Notes: a model not told the origin generated them from the sequence alone. DNA of 64,000 nucleotides from Winogradskyella sp. MH6 (GCF_022810765.1 NZ_CP094494.1:1488001-1552000); one strand, 5' to 3'. Counted from the first letter of the stretch, positions 32,984-41,737 are shown. Numbers and translations are program-made.

Positions 32984-33034
32984 GTGATGGTTTTAATTTT
33001 TTTGATTTCATTTTAAAATCAATCGAAATGACAG

Positions 33035-33042
33035 CAAAATTA
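33035..33042 (-). promoter_or_regulatory. -7 promoter element for mgtE
   Basis: TAATTTTG on the minus strand, overlapping the stop codon of rsmA and 51 bp before the GTG start of mgtE. Confidence 0.55.
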
Positions 33043-33828
33043 ATTTTGGTCATTTTCAATAAGCGAAGTCAGCTCAATAAATTGTGAAACACTTAATTGC
33101 TCTGGTCGCTGCCCAAAGATAGTATTTGCTTTTAAATTATCGGAAAGATTGAAGGTTTTTAAACTATTTCGCAATGTTTTTCTGCGTTGCTGAAAACCTG
33201 TTTTCACAACTTTAAAGAATAAAGCTTCATCACAAGGCAATGTAAAATTTTCTTTTCGTTTTAGTAATAGCACACCAGAATCTACCTTTGGTGGCGGATT
33301 AAATACTGAAGGTGGCACTGTAAATAAATATTCAGCATCATAAAATGCTTGGGTTAAAACAGAAAGAATACCATAGATTTTAGAACCTTCTTTAGAACAA
33401 ATGCGCTGTGCAACTTCCTTTTGAAACATACCTGAAAATTCTGGTATTTGATAACGCATTTCCAAGGTTTTAAAAACTATTTGAGACGATATGTTGTATG
33501 GAAAATTACCAATGATAGCAAAAGCTTGATCCTTAAAAATTTCAGTTAAATCGTATTTTAAAAAGTCCTTTTCGTAGATTCTATCTGAAAGGTTGAGGTA
33601 GTTGTTTTTAAGATACTCAACAGATTCTGTATCAATCTCTATAACGTGAGTTTTAATATCTTTTTTGAGAAGATATTTAGTCAATACACCCATTCCAGGA
33701 CCAATTTCTAACACGTCTTTATAGCCTTGCAGTGTTAAGGTGTCTGCAATTTTTTTGGCAATATTTTCATCTCTTAGAAAATGTTGTCCTAAATGTTTTT
33801 TTGCTCTAACTTGATCTTGATTTGACAC
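33040..33828 (-). CDS. rsmA: 16S rRNA (adenine1518/1519-N6) dimethyltransferase
   Basis: KsgA/RsmA dimethylates two adjacent adenines of helix 45 in the small subunit. 262 residues with SAM motif I '[15 protein letters not shown]' and catalytic motif IV '[14 protein letters not shown]' (N-F/L-P-Y), preceded by '[18 protein letters not shown]'. The GTG start at 33828 gives the family N terminus. It is the last gene of the DUF4286 / small membrane protein / rsmA operon, beginning 3 bp after the preceding stop. Confidence 0.97.
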   Translation of the reverse strand: MSNQDQVRAKKHLGQHFLRDENIAKKIADTLTLQGYKDVLEIGPGMGVLTKYLLKKDIKTHVIEIDTESVEYLKNNYLNLSDRIYEKDFLKYDLTEIFKDQAFAIIGNFPYNISSQIVFKTLEMRYQIPEFSGMFQKEVAQRICSKEGSKIYGILSVLTQAFYDAEYLFTVPPSVFNPPPKVDSGVLLLKRKENFTLPCDEALFFKVVKTGFQQRRKTLRNSLKTFNLSDNLKANTIFGQRPEQLSVSQFIELTSLIENDQN

Positions 33829-33831
33829 TGA

Positions 33832-34032
33832 TTAAGACTGGTTTTTGGGTTCTTTAAGGGAAACAAAAATTATAAAAAAAGCGAATCCTGCGCCACATAA
33901 AAAGCCACCAATGGTCTCCCAAGGTTCGGAATCGTAACAAAAATAAGCAATAACTACACCTAAAAACATCATAAAAACACTTATAATTCTTAAGGTTTTT
34001 CTGTTGTTGTATATTTTCTGATTGAGTGCCAT
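33832..34032 (-). CDS. small two-TM membrane protein
   Basis: 66 residues with two hydrophobic segments (about 13-29 and 39-57, 'FLCGAGFAFFIIFVSLK') joined by an acidic loop ('YDSEPWE'). I do not recognise a named family. It lies between DUF4286 and rsmA with spacers of 7 and 3 bp, so it is a real operon member and not an accidental frame. Confidence 0.8.
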   Translation of the reverse strand: MALNQKIYNNRKTLRIISVFMMFLGVVIAYFCYDSEPWETIGGFLCGAGFAFFIIFVSLKEPKNQS

Positions 34033-34039
34033 TATTGAC

Positions 34040-34363
34040 TTAATTGAAATTTACAGAGTATTCATCTATGACTTCTAATTCGGTTCTAAATGCCAACATT
34101 TTGTCAGCAAACCGCTTTAAACCATCACCTCTTAGTCGCTCAGCATCTTCTGCATAATACGCATCTAAAGCTTCTCTGGAGTGTGCCTTATATTGCACAG
34201 AATAGGTTATGCCTCCCATGTCTTCTTTTACCAATACTCTAGTGAGTTTGGCATCTACAAATTTCCCTGTAGCTAAAACTTGCGGAATATGTTCTCTTAT
34301 CCAGGCTAACCATTCATCGTGAACGGATTCATCTATGTTTACTGTGACGTTGTATATGATCAT
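34040..34363 (-). CDS. DUF4286 protein
   Basis: 107 residues, cytoplasmic, ferredoxin-like alpha/beta pattern ('MIIYNVTVNIDESVHDEWLAWIREHIPQVL', 'GITYSVQYKAHSREALDAYYAEDAERLR'). Matches DUF4286, a Bacteroidota family usually beside rsmA; the resemblance to dimeric alpha/beta barrel monooxygenases is in shape only. It is the first gene of the operon behind a clear -7 element. Confidence 0.87.
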   Translation of the reverse strand: MIIYNVTVNIDESVHDEWLAWIREHIPQVLATGKFVDAKLTRVLVKEDMGGITYSVQYKAHSREALDAYYAEDAERLRGDGLKRFADKMLAFRTELEVIDEYSVNFN

Positions 34364-34392
34364 GATAAGAAAAAGAGATTAGGAATTAGTTG

Positions 34393-34400
34393 CAAAGTTA
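34393..34400 (-). promoter_or_regulatory. -7 promoter element for the DUF4286-rsmA operon
   Basis: TAACTTTG on the minus strand, 29 bp before the ATG at 34363. Confidence 0.65.
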
Positions 34401-34439
34401 GGGAATTGAAACTAATAACTATTAATCTTAGCTTGTCAT

Positions 34440-36227
34440 CTAGTTTATACTATCACCTCTCAGCATCCTAAACTTTTTTCGGGATTCGATAAAGTAAATA
34501 CTGTCTTCAAAATCGAAGATTATTTTTTCGTAAAGCTGCTTAGCTTCTTCAGGTTTGGCTAAATGTGTATTGTATAATTCTGCCAAATAATAGTGTGCAT
34601 CGTCCGCTAAGATATCTTCTCTATAGTCTGCGATAATTTTTAGATAGTTGGCTTCCGCCTTGTTGTATTGCTTTTTCTTTTCAAACAATTTGGCTTGTTG
34701 AAATAAAGCTTGGTCTATGATACTTTCACCTTTATGTTCTTCTAAAATTTTGTCTAAAAGCGAAATAGCTTCATCTGTTTTATTCTGAAATGAATACAAG
34801 TCGGCTTTGGCATAGTACTTTAATGCGGTTTGTGTGCTGTCTTCCCACTTGTTATCTGAGATTAAAAGTTTTAGATCCAGAGCGTCGTTGGCGATAAGTT
34901 GTGAGGTTGATGATTTTAAAATTTTGAGTTGCGATTCTGCCCAATCAAAATCGCCTTTGTAGTAACTCGTTTTTGCTACTTTAAACCTTGCTTCTTGCGA
35001 AATGGTACTGTTTTTAAGACTTAACTGAATTTGAGAGTAAAAGATTAACGCCTCATTAAAACGTTCTTGTAAGACTAAAATATCAGCCAAAAGCAACTTT
35101 ACCTTAGCTTCTTGAAATTCTGAAATATTCAGTTTCATACTTTTTCGTAAAAAAGATGTTGCGCTTTCAGTATCCTTTAGATGAAAGGCTAAAAACTCAC
35201 CGTAAGCTAGTTGCAGAGGTAAGGTTAATTCAGACTTTCCAAATTGGTCAAACAGTTCATTATAGGCTTTATCGATAACATCTAACTCTTTTTTAGACGT
35301 TGCGTTTTGGGTATCAATTTCAAGGATATATTGATGTGCTGTTAGTGCTGTAGTAGCATCTTGAGTGGTTTCTAAAACGTAATTAAAAATGTCCTTTGAG
35401 GTCTCACTATCATTGTCGCCTAACGCAGTTACAGCCAGTTCAATTATTCGGTCTAAGCTTTCAGGATTACGTTTATACAATGCCTTTTCTTGAATAAAGG
35501 ATTTGTTATAGGCTTTCTCTTGTACATATAGCCAGCTTAAAAGTTCATACCAATAAGGATTTGGCTCTTGCTGAATTTTCTTTAGCAATAATCGCCTTAA
35601 GTAAACATTGTTTTCGTTATCCTTGTTTTCGGATATAAAATCACTTACGGCTCTTTTTATATTGTTGATGTAGTTTGGTCTGTAGGCTATATATTCGATG
35701 TAGTTTTCAAACATTTTTTCGATATTGCCTTGATCACCATAAATTCGAGCTAATTGGATACTATAATTTTTTTCTGGCATTAAAATCTTGCCTTTGTCAT
35801 ACACTTGTATGGCTTCGTCTAAAAGCGAGTGGTCTTCAAATTTTCTGGCAACACTATAGACGTAGTTTGGTTTTTCGTCTAAGTAATCTATTGCTTCTTT
35901 GTATAAGTTTTTTGCTTTAACTAAACTGTCTTTAAGTTGATAGTTATAACCTAATTCCACAACAAGAGTAGGATTTTTTCGTTTCTCCAAACGCTGAATT
36001 AAGATGTTTTCAGCAGCATCGAACTGTTCTAATTGCTGATGCGTATCAATGAGTTTGAACAGGTAATTGTAATTGTATGGTTTCTCTTTATTGAGGTTTT
36101 CGTAGATAACGAGAGCTTTGTTAAACTCACCTTTTTTATAATAGCTGTCAGCAAGCACTTCACTGTTTTGTGCATTGGCAAAAGTAAGTGTAAAAACAAG
36201 TAATATTAAAAGCAGACAGTTCTTCAC
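34440..36227 (-). CDS. secreted TPR-repeat protein
   Basis: 595 residues with a signal peptide ('MKNCLLLILLVFTLTFANAQ'; GTG start at 36227) and tetratricopeptide-type helix pairs over nearly the whole length ('SYYKKGEFNKALVIYENLNKEKP', 'RFNEALIFYSQIQLSL', 'QYNKAEANYLKIIADYREDILADDAHYYLAELY'). Probably periplasmic scaffold; the C-terminal part resembles BamD/YbgF-like repeats but the protein is much longer. The start codon lies within a short palindrome (ACAAAAA, 3 nt, TTTTTGT at 36226-36242). Confidence 0.87.
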   Translation of the reverse strand: MKNCLLLILLVFTLTFANAQNSEVLADSYYKKGEFNKALVIYENLNKEKPYNYNYLFKLIDTHQQLEQFDAAENILIQRLEKRKNPTLVVELGYNYQLKDSLVKAKNLYKEAIDYLDEKPNYVYSVARKFEDHSLLDEAIQVYDKGKILMPEKNYSIQLARIYGDQGNIEKMFENYIEYIAYRPNYINNIKRAVSDFISENKDNENNVYLRRLLLKKIQQEPNPYWYELLSWLYVQEKAYNKSFIQEKALYKRNPESLDRIIELAVTALGDNDSETSKDIFNYVLETTQDATTALTAHQYILEIDTQNATSKKELDVIDKAYNELFDQFGKSELTLPLQLAYGEFLAFHLKDTESATSFLRKSMKLNISEFQEAKVKLLLADILVLQERFNEALIFYSQIQLSLKNSTISQEARFKVAKTSYYKGDFDWAESQLKILKSSTSQLIANDALDLKLLISDNKWEDSTQTALKYYAKADLYSFQNKTDEAISLLDKILEEHKGESIIDQALFQQAKLFEKKKQYNKAEANYLKIIADYREDILADDAHYYLAELYNTHLAKPEEAKQLYEKIIFDFEDSIYFIESRKKFRMLRGDSIN

Positions 36228-36288
36228 AAAAAGTGTTTTTGTAAATATAACAAATGCAATATCTAGTTATTGTAAATGTTATGATAAA

Positions 36289-36319
36289 AAAATGCCTAAA
36301 CGTAGTGTTTAGGCATTTT
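36289..36319 (-). terminator. rho-independent terminator downstream of the 36405 small frame
   Basis: AAAATGCCTAAAC / GTTTAGGCATTTT, 13-bp perfect stem with a 5-nt loop; on the minus strand it is followed by a T-run of 7. It lies 285 bp past serS, so it more likely ends a short separate transcript or an extended serS mRNA. Confidence 0.88.
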
Positions 36320-36404
36320 GACCAGCAAAATAAATGCGCTATTAACCATTATTTGTTTAAATATGATTCAATTACTTTGTCGTGGTGTTTTCAATACTTT
36401 ATAG

Positions 36405-36473
36405 TTAGAAAAAAACCTTGCTTACCATAACAACTAGTGCAACGAGTAGTACAATACGTTTTACATTTTTCAT
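36405..36473 (-). CDS. candidate 22-residue hydrophobic peptide
   Basis: ATG at 36473 to TAA at 36405. The sequence opens 'MKNVKRIVLLVALVVMVSK': two basic residues and then a 12-residue hydrophobic stretch, the look of a single membrane helix or a signal peptide cut short. A strong minus-strand terminator lies 86 bp downstream. It may be a small membrane protein, a remnant of a lipoprotein gene, or part of a small RNA. Confidence 0.4.
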   Translation of the reverse strand: MKNVKRIVLLVALVVMVSKVFF

Positions 36474-36603
36474 AAATAGGCTAATCCTTGATTTGGATTG
36501 CTAACTTGATAAAAATAAATAAAAAAAGCGAAGAAATACACGAAAAATCGATTAAATACGCATTTTTTTAACAAATGAGTCCGAATTTTTTGACGAAAAT
36601 TAT

Positions 36604-37875
36604 CTATGAAATCATATCAAACCCAGTGTATGGTACTAATACGTCAGGAATTTTAATGCCATCTTCGGTTTGGTAGTTTTCTAAAATTCCGGCTAATACT
36701 CTTGGTAATGCTAAAGAACTACCGTTTAAAGTATGGCATAATTCGTTTTTACCTTCGTTGTTCTTAAAGCGCAATTTTAAACGATTGGCTTGAAAGGTTT
36801 CAAAATTTGAAACTGAAGAAATTTCTAACCAGCGATCTTGTGCTGTAGAAAACACTTCAAAATCATAAGTCAGAGCAGAAGTAAAGCCTAAATCTCCACC
36901 ACACAAACGTAATATTCTGTATGGTAGTTTAAGTTCTTTCAAAATACCTTTTACGTGTTCTACCATGCTGTCTAAAGCTTCGTAAGATTTGTCTGGATGC
37001 TCAACTCTAAGGATTTCTACTTTGTCAAATTGATGTAGACGATTTAATCCTCTTACGTGTGCTCCATAGCTACCTGCTTCTCTTCTAAAACAAGGCGTGT
37101 AACCTGTTATTGCTTTAGGTAAATCATCTTCGTCTTGAATAGTGTCTCTAAAGATGTTTGTTGCAGGAACTTCTGCAGTTGGAATTAAATATAAATTATC
37201 ATCAGTAACATGATACATCTGACCCTCTTTGTCTGGTAATTGACCTGTGCCAAAACCAGAAGCCTCATTTACTAAGTGAGGTACTTGCATTTCGGTATAA
37301 CCTGCTTCGGTATTTTTATCTAAGAAATAAGTGATAAGTGCACGTTGTAATTTTGCACCTTTTCCTTTATACACAGGAAAACCAGCACCAGTGATTTTGT
37401 TACCTAATTCAAAATCTATGATATCGTACTTTTTTGCAATTTCCCAATGTGGTAAAGCACCTTCAAATAATGTTGGGATATCACCTTCGCGATACACTTC
37501 TTCATTGTCTTCATCAGTGTTTCCGGCAGGAACAATTTCGTTAGGTACATTAGGAATTTTGTACAATAACTCATTAAGCGCATCTGCTTTTTCATTGAGC
37601 TCTTGCTCCAAGGTTTTAACCGTCTCTTTTAACTGAGTTGTTTTTTCTTTTAAAACATTGGCTTTTTGTACTTCACCAGATTTAAATAAGTTACCAATCT
37701 CTTTTGATAGGGAATTAGATTCAGCTTTTGAGTTATCTAATTGTGTCTGAAGATTTCTTCGGTCTTCATCTAAAGCAATAACACCATTAATCATCTCGGT
37801 AGCATCGATATTTCGTTTTGCTAAACCGTTAATAACAGCCTCTTTATTCTCTCTAATAAAAGCAACTTGTAACAT
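36604..37875 (-). CDS. serS: serine--tRNA ligase
   Basis: 423 residues. The N-terminal long antiparallel coiled coil (about 28-105, 'SNSLSKEIGNLFKSGEVQKANVLKEK') reaches to the tRNA variable arm. The class II core follows with motif 2 'FRREAGSYGAHVRGLNRLHQFDKVEI' and motif 3 'LNGSSLALPRVLAGILENYQ'. It charges tRNA-Ser (and tRNA-Sec where present) in the cytoplasm. Own promoter; its leader contains a 16-bp perfect palindrome (37895-37910). Confidence 0.97.
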   Translation of the reverse strand: MLQVAFIRENKEAVINGLAKRNIDATEMINGVIALDEDRRNLQTQLDNSKAESNSLSKEIGNLFKSGEVQKANVLKEKTTQLKETVKTLEQELNEKADALNELLYKIPNVPNEIVPAGNTDEDNEEVYREGDIPTLFEGALPHWEIAKKYDIIDFELGNKITGAGFPVYKGKGAKLQRALITYFLDKNTEAGYTEMQVPHLVNEASGFGTGQLPDKEGQMYHVTDDNLYLIPTAEVPATNIFRDTIQDEDDLPKAITGYTPCFRREAGSYGAHVRGLNRLHQFDKVEILRVEHPDKSYEALDSMVEHVKGILKELKLPYRILRLCGGDLGFTSALTYDFEVFSTAQDRWLEISSVSNFETFQANRLKLRFKNNEGKNELCHTLNGSSLALPRVLAGILENYQTEDGIKIPDVLVPYTGFDMIS

Positions 37876-37894
37876 ATCTAAAAAAATTTGAATT

Positions 37895-37910
37895 TACGCT
37901 TTAAAGCGTA
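37895..37910. repeat. perfect 16-bp palindrome in the serS leader
   Basis: TACGCTTTAAAGCGTA, lying between the serS -7 element (37924-37931) and its ATG (37875). It could be an operator or, as RNA, a TACGC/GCGTA hairpin. Confidence 0.5.
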
Positions 37911-37923
37911 TAAAATAGGGCAA

Positions 37924-37931
37924 CAAAAGTA
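37924..37931 (-). promoter_or_regulatory. -7 promoter element for serS
   Basis: TACTTTTG on the minus strand, 48 bp before the serS ATG. Confidence 0.6.
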
Positions 37932-37954
37932 ATAAGAATTTAAGCAGATAAAAA

Positions 37955-39262
37955 CTATTTTGAAGGCAATATCCAGTCGTGGTGTTTAAAATGGTGCCAT
38001 TCTTCGTTTGCGAGGTCTACTTTTGGGTCTATAAGTGGTTTAGGTTGCTTACCATTTATGCTAACATAAGCTCTAACATAGACTTTAACAGACTTTCCTT
38101 TTTTAGCAAAATCTTCTTTTAAGTGTTGTGCAAATTGCCAAATAATATCTGGTTTAGTGCTTGCTCCCCTTTGTTGCTTTTTTGTGAGATAATCACTGAG
38201 CTTAATAGGAATCTGCTTATTAGTGGCCTCATCTATTACTCTGTAACTAGCAGTGCCACTTTTAGCACGCAGCATCATTCGCCAAGATAGGCGATGGCCT
38301 TCTTCTGTCCAGAGTACATCATCTTCAAAATAATGATGGCGAAGTGGTAAGGCTATATGAACAAGAAAATAAGTGATAAAAACGGTAATGAATACATTAC
38401 TGTACTTTGGTATTATAACTTCATTTGTGCTATAGAGTTCTTTCTTTTTGAGAAAAATATTTCTAATGGTTTTAGGTTCAAAAAAGAAGAGGCTAAACGC
38501 TATGGCCAAATAAGGGAAAATGCCAACTTGTAATACAATGGAGTTAAATAGATGAAAGAATATTGAAATAAAAAAGGCAAATTTTCGTGTTGGTTTAAAT
38601 AATAAAGCAGGAATAATTAAACCATCAAATAGAAGACCTCCATACGCCAAAAAATAATGAAGCCACTCTTTTTGTAGTAAACCACCAATTATGGGATAAT
38701 CTGCTTTGCCTTCCATTAATATTCTAATGAACGTTGTATCTAACCAATCTGGATATAACTTAGCAATAGTTGCGTAGGTGTAGAGTATAAACAGTTGTAT
38801 GACAAACACCCATTTGCACCATGCAGGCATTGAAATTCGCTTTAATGAAGGGTTTAATTTTACATCTACAGAAGCATATCTGTTTGCTGGCATCAAAACC
38901 ATTAAAAAACTCAAAATAAAGAGAAAGTAATAATGGTTGTTGTATGAAGACTTTTGCATTAGGTAGGTTGCTGTCCACATTATGGCAAACATGAACATGC
39001 TAAAACGGTACTTGTATCCAACCATAATGAGTAGCCCAAAAATTCCCATTATAATATAGTAGGCATACATCCAATTACCAGGTAAAGGTTGTAACCACTC
39101 AAAACCAATGAACGAGAAGGTGAATTGAGGATCGATAAGAGTGCGTTTTACCCAACCAAAAAAAATAGCTCCAAAAGATTCTAAAAAACAGAGTAAACCA
39201 AAGATAATCCTAAAGACAATAAGGCCGGAATTATCGATATGTTTATACAAAAACTTATGCAT
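37955..39262 (-). CDS. HTTM-domain membrane protein (vitamin-K-carboxylase-like fold)
   Basis: 435 residues. The first ~285 hold the horizontally transferred transmembrane domain: about eight membrane segments with the characteristic starts 'SGLIVFRIIFGLLCFLE', 'WMYAYYIIMGIFGLLIMVGYKYRFS', 'YNNHYYFLFILSFLMVLMPANRYASVD' and 'FFHLFNSIVLQVGIFPYLAIAFSLFFF'. The C-terminal ~150 residues are soluble ('TEEGHRLSWRMMLRAKSGTASYRV'). HTTM shares its fold with gamma-carboxylase, but bacterial substrates are mostly unknown. It overlaps the ribF stop by 8 bp, so its translation is coupled to ribF. Confidence 0.87.
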   Translation of the reverse strand: MHKFLYKHIDNSGLIVFRIIFGLLCFLESFGAIFFGWVKRTLIDPQFTFSFIGFEWLQPLPGNWMYAYYIIMGIFGLLIMVGYKYRFSMFMFAIMWTATYLMQKSSYNNHYYFLFILSFLMVLMPANRYASVDVKLNPSLKRISMPAWCKWVFVIQLFILYTYATIAKLYPDWLDTTFIRILMEGKADYPIIGGLLQKEWLHYFLAYGGLLFDGLIIPALLFKPTRKFAFFISIFFHLFNSIVLQVGIFPYLAIAFSLFFFEPKTIRNIFLKKKELYSTNEVIIPKYSNVFITVFITYFLVHIALPLRHHYFEDDVLWTEEGHRLSWRMMLRAKSGTASYRVIDEATNKQIPIKLSDYLTKKQQRGASTKPDIIWQFAQHLKEDFAKKGKSVKVYVRAYVSINGKQPKPLIDPKVDLANEEWHHFKHHDWILPSK

Positions 39263-40157
39263 TGAGTAATTTTATATGCTCTAAAGCATCTGTCATATCT
39301 TTGCTGAGCTGTTTTTTTAGAGCTTCAAGATTTTTGAATTTCTGTTCGCTTCGTAACCAATGTAAAAACTCAATTCTTAAAGTTTCTCCATAAATATCTT
39401 TATCAAAATCAAAGAAGTGAACTTCTATAGATCTCGTTTTTCCATCTACTGTTGGGTTAGTGCCAATATTCATCATACCATAAATTGTTAAACCTTCTAT
39501 TTCAGATTTAACAACATAAACACCATCTCTAGGTATTAATTTGTAGGATTCTTTGATATCTATATTTGCTGTAGGGTAGTCTAAAGTTCTTCCTATACCT
39601 TTTCCTTTTACAACATCACCAGAAATGAAATAATTATAGCCTAAATACGAATTAGCAACTTCAATATGTCCATTATTTAAAGCATTCCTAATTTTGGTAG
39701 AGCTTACAGTAACATCCTCAATTTCTTGAGCAGTGATTTCTTCAACTTTAAAGTTAAACGCTTCAGCAAAGACTTTTAAGTCATCAATATTGGCACTTCG
39801 GTTTTTACCAAAATGATGATCGTAGCCAATAACAATTTGCTTGGTATTAAGCTCATCTACAAGAATGTGTTCTACATAGTCTTTGGCAGAAAGGTTAGCG
39901 AATTCTTTTGTAAATTCTTTCACAATAACCTCTTCAATTCCTAAATTCTTAAGAAGCTGAATACGCTCATCAATGGTGTTGAGAAGTTTTATGCTATTAT
40001 CTTTTTGAAGTACCATACGAGGATGCGGAAACAATGTTAATACCGTAGGAACAAGATCCTCTTCTTGAGCAAGAGCAACAACGCGTTTTAGTATTTTTTG
40101 ATGCCCAATATGGACTCCGTCAAACGTACCTATAGTTAAGATTTTTTCAGACTTCAA
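39255..40157 (-). CDS. ribF: bifunctional riboflavin kinase/FAD synthetase
   Basis: Makes FMN from riboflavin and then FAD. 300 residues: the N-terminal FMN adenylyltransferase domain has 'TIGTFDGVHIGHQKIL' (G-x-F-D-G-x-H-x-G-H), and the C-terminal flavokinase domain has 'VVKGKGIGRTLDYPTANI' and 'LIPRDGVYVV'. Translation starts with TTG at 40157; no in-frame ATG gives the family N terminus, and a -7 element lies 20 bp upstream. The end overlaps the HTTM gene. Confidence 0.95.
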   Translation of the reverse strand: MKSEKILTIGTFDGVHIGHQKILKRVVALAQEEDLVPTVLTLFPHPRMVLQKDNSIKLLNTIDERIQLLKNLGIEEVIVKEFTKEFANLSAKDYVEHILVDELNTKQIVIGYDHHFGKNRSANIDDLKVFAEAFNFKVEEITAQEIEDVTVSSTKIRNALNNGHIEVANSYLGYNYFISGDVVKGKGIGRTLDYPTANIDIKESYKLIPRDGVYVVKSEIEGLTIYGMMNIGTNPTVDGKTRSIEVHFFDFDKDIYGETLRIEFLHWLRSEQKFKNLEALKKQLSKDMTDALEHIKLLNA

Positions 40158-40177
40158 AGCAATTCTTGTATAATTAT

Positions 40178-40185
40178 CAAAGTTA
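40178..40185 (-). promoter_or_regulatory. -7 promoter element for ribF
   Basis: TAACTTTG on the minus strand, 20 bp before the TTG start. Confidence 0.65.
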
Positions 40186-40207
40186 GAAAATTAATAATGT
40201 AGTAAAG

Positions 40208-40840
40208 CTATTTCCCATTAAATTGATTCATGGTGTTGTTAACTCCAGCTAGAGCGAAGGACTTAACTAATTCTGCCGAAATTTTTAGACGTTCTTCGAG
40301 TTTAGAGTTTTCTTCTTCATTCCATTCTCCAAGGACATAATCAACTTGTCTTCCTTTGCTAAAGGCATCGCTAATTCCAAATCTAAAACGATTGTACTTT
40401 GTGGTTTGCAGCTTGTCTTGAGTGTCTTTTAAACCATTGTGTCCTCCATCACTGCCTTTTGTTTTTAGTCTAAGTGTGCCAAAAGGTAAGTTGAGATCGT
40501 CAGTAATAACCAATAAGTTGTTTAGTGGTATTTTTTCTTTTTCTAACCAATACTTTATAGCTTTACCACTAAGGTTCATATAAGTGCTTGGTTTAAGAAG
40601 AATTAATGTCCTCCCTTTAACTTTTATGGTTGTTACATCTCCAAGTTTTACGGTTTCAAAAGTAGCTTCTTCTTTTTCAGCTAAATAATCTAAAATTTTA
40701 AAGCCAATATTGTGCCTAGTGTTATGGTATTTTTCACCAATATTGCCCAGTCCAACAATTAAGAATTTTTTCATAAGGTCTTCTTCATTTTCGTTAATGG
40801 TGTTACCAAAACCAAACCACTTTTTTAAGTGTTTCCACAT
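40208..40840 (-). CDS. pth: peptidyl-tRNA hydrolase
   Basis: Releases tRNA from prematurely ended peptidyl-tRNA. The catalytic region is clear: 'MKKFLIVGLGNIGEKYHNTRHNIGFKIL' (Asn and His), 'LLVITDDLNLPFGTLRLKTKGSDGGHNGLKD' (Asp, and the GGHNGL signature). The core would start at 40774; the frame from 40840 adds a 22-residue extension (Trp-Lys-His-Leu-Lys-Lys-Trp, then acidic), and I recall similar extensions in flavobacterial Pth, so I keep it with reservation. It follows rplY after a hairpin terminator at 40864-40892. Confidence 0.93.
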   Translation of the reverse strand: MWKHLKKWFGFGNTINENEEDLMKKFLIVGLGNIGEKYHNTRHNIGFKILDYLAEKEEATFETVKLGDVTTIKVKGRTLILLKPSTYMNLSGKAIKYWLEKEKIPLNNLLVITDDLNLPFGTLRLKTKGSDGGHNGLKDTQDKLQTTKYNRFRFGISDAFSKGRQVDYVLGEWNEEENSKLEERLKISAELVKSFALAGVNNTMNQFNGK

Positions 40841-40863
40841 TCTGTTTAATTTGTGTAAAAATA

Positions 40864-40892
40864 AAAAAGCATTCTGTAAAAGAATGCTTTTT
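40864..40892 (-). terminator. hairpin between rplY and pth
   Basis: AAAAAGCATTCT / AGAATGCTTTTT with 5-nt loop. On the minus strand it ends with TTTTTT, 23 bp after rplY and 24 bp before pth. It probably lowers pth expression relative to rplY. Confidence 0.85.
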
Positions 40893-40914
40893 AAATATTT
40901 GAAAAGTTTTTGAA

Positions 40915-41559
40915 CTATTCTTGAGCTTCTGCTGCTGGAGTTTCAGCTGCACCTTCTGCAGTTTCTCCTTCTTCAGTTTCATCTTCATCATCGTCAGCAC
41001 CTGCAACAGACAATCTACTACGTCTTACTTGGCAAACAACGATGTTGTCTGGGTGCATAAATTTATAATCTTCGTTAGTCAGCTCTTTTATGTAAAGCTT
41101 AGTTCCGATTTTTAATGGAGTAATATCTACCTCGATAAAATCAGGAAGCTTTGAAGGTATAGCTTTAACTCTTAACTTACGGTAAGGTACTCTTAAGTTA
41201 CCACCATTAAGAACACCTCTAGAAGTTCCAACGGTTTTAACAGGAATTTCCATAGTGATTTCTCTATCTTCATAGATTTCATAAAAATCTATGTGAAGAA
41301 TTTTGTCGGTTACTGGGTGAAACTGAATGTCTTGCATTACAGCGTTAAAACTGTCACCATTATCTAAGGTAATCACAACTGTATGCGCATTTGCGGTATA
41401 TACAAGTTTTGAGAATGCCAACTCTGGTGCAAAGAAATGCACTGGCTTAGCTTCCGCTCCGTATAATACGCAAGGAACCTGACCAGCATTACGTAAGGCT
41501 TTTGTTGACGATTTGCCTACGCTTTCTCTTTGAGATCCATTAATTGTAATTGATTTCAT
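40915..41559 (-). CDS. rplY: 50S ribosomal protein L25, CTC form
   Basis: 214 residues: an N-terminal 5S-rRNA-binding L25 domain (about 1-95, '[32 protein letters not shown]'), a C-terminal TL5/CTC beta domain (about 96-180, '[31 protein letters not shown]'), and a low-complexity acidic tail of about 35 residues ('[20 protein letters not shown]'). It stands upstream of pth as in many bacteria. Own promoter, and a leader of about 45 nt with a CCTCA/TGAGG hairpin (41591-41603). Confidence 0.95.
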   Translation of the reverse strand: MKSITINGSQRESVGKSSTKALRNAGQVPCVLYGAEAKPVHFFAPELAFSKLVYTANAHTVVITLDNGDSFNAVMQDIQFHPVTDKILHIDFYEIYEDREITMEIPVKTVGTSRGVLNGGNLRVPYRKLRVKAIPSKLPDFIEVDITPLKIGTKLYIKELTNEDYKFMHPDNIVVCQVRRSRLSVAGADDDEDETEEGETAEGAAETPAAEAQE

Positions 41560-41607
41560 TTTAAAAGTTTAATTATTAAATATTTAATTTCCTCATTTTG
41601 AGGGCTG

Positions 41608-41615
41608 CAAATTTA
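41608..41615 (-). promoter_or_regulatory. -7 promoter element for rplY
   Basis: TAAATTTG on the minus strand, 48 bp before the rplY ATG. Confidence 0.6.
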
Positions 41616-41737
41616 AACATATAATAGAGAAATACTAGTCTTTTTGCACTATTTTTTGAAGTAATAATACTTTAATAGAGAAAACGCTTTATTTATTTTG
41701 ATAAGACTAGGTAAAAATGTATGTAAAGTTACCAGCT

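Larger units (their letters stand above)
36228..36603. other. 376-bp spacer between TPR gene and serS
   Basis: The spacer holds a minus-strand rho-independent hairpin (36289-36319) and a 22-codon hydrophobic open frame (36405-36473), described separately. The rest is AT-rich with no further structure that I can support. Confidence 0.6.

Noticed and set aside
37876..37931. T-box or riboswitch before serS
   Set aside because: The leader is about 40 nt, far too short, and lacks the T-box sequence.
41560..41615. Known ribosomal-protein leader motif before rplY
   Set aside because: Only a short CCTCA/TGAGG hairpin is visible; I cannot match it to a described leader class.
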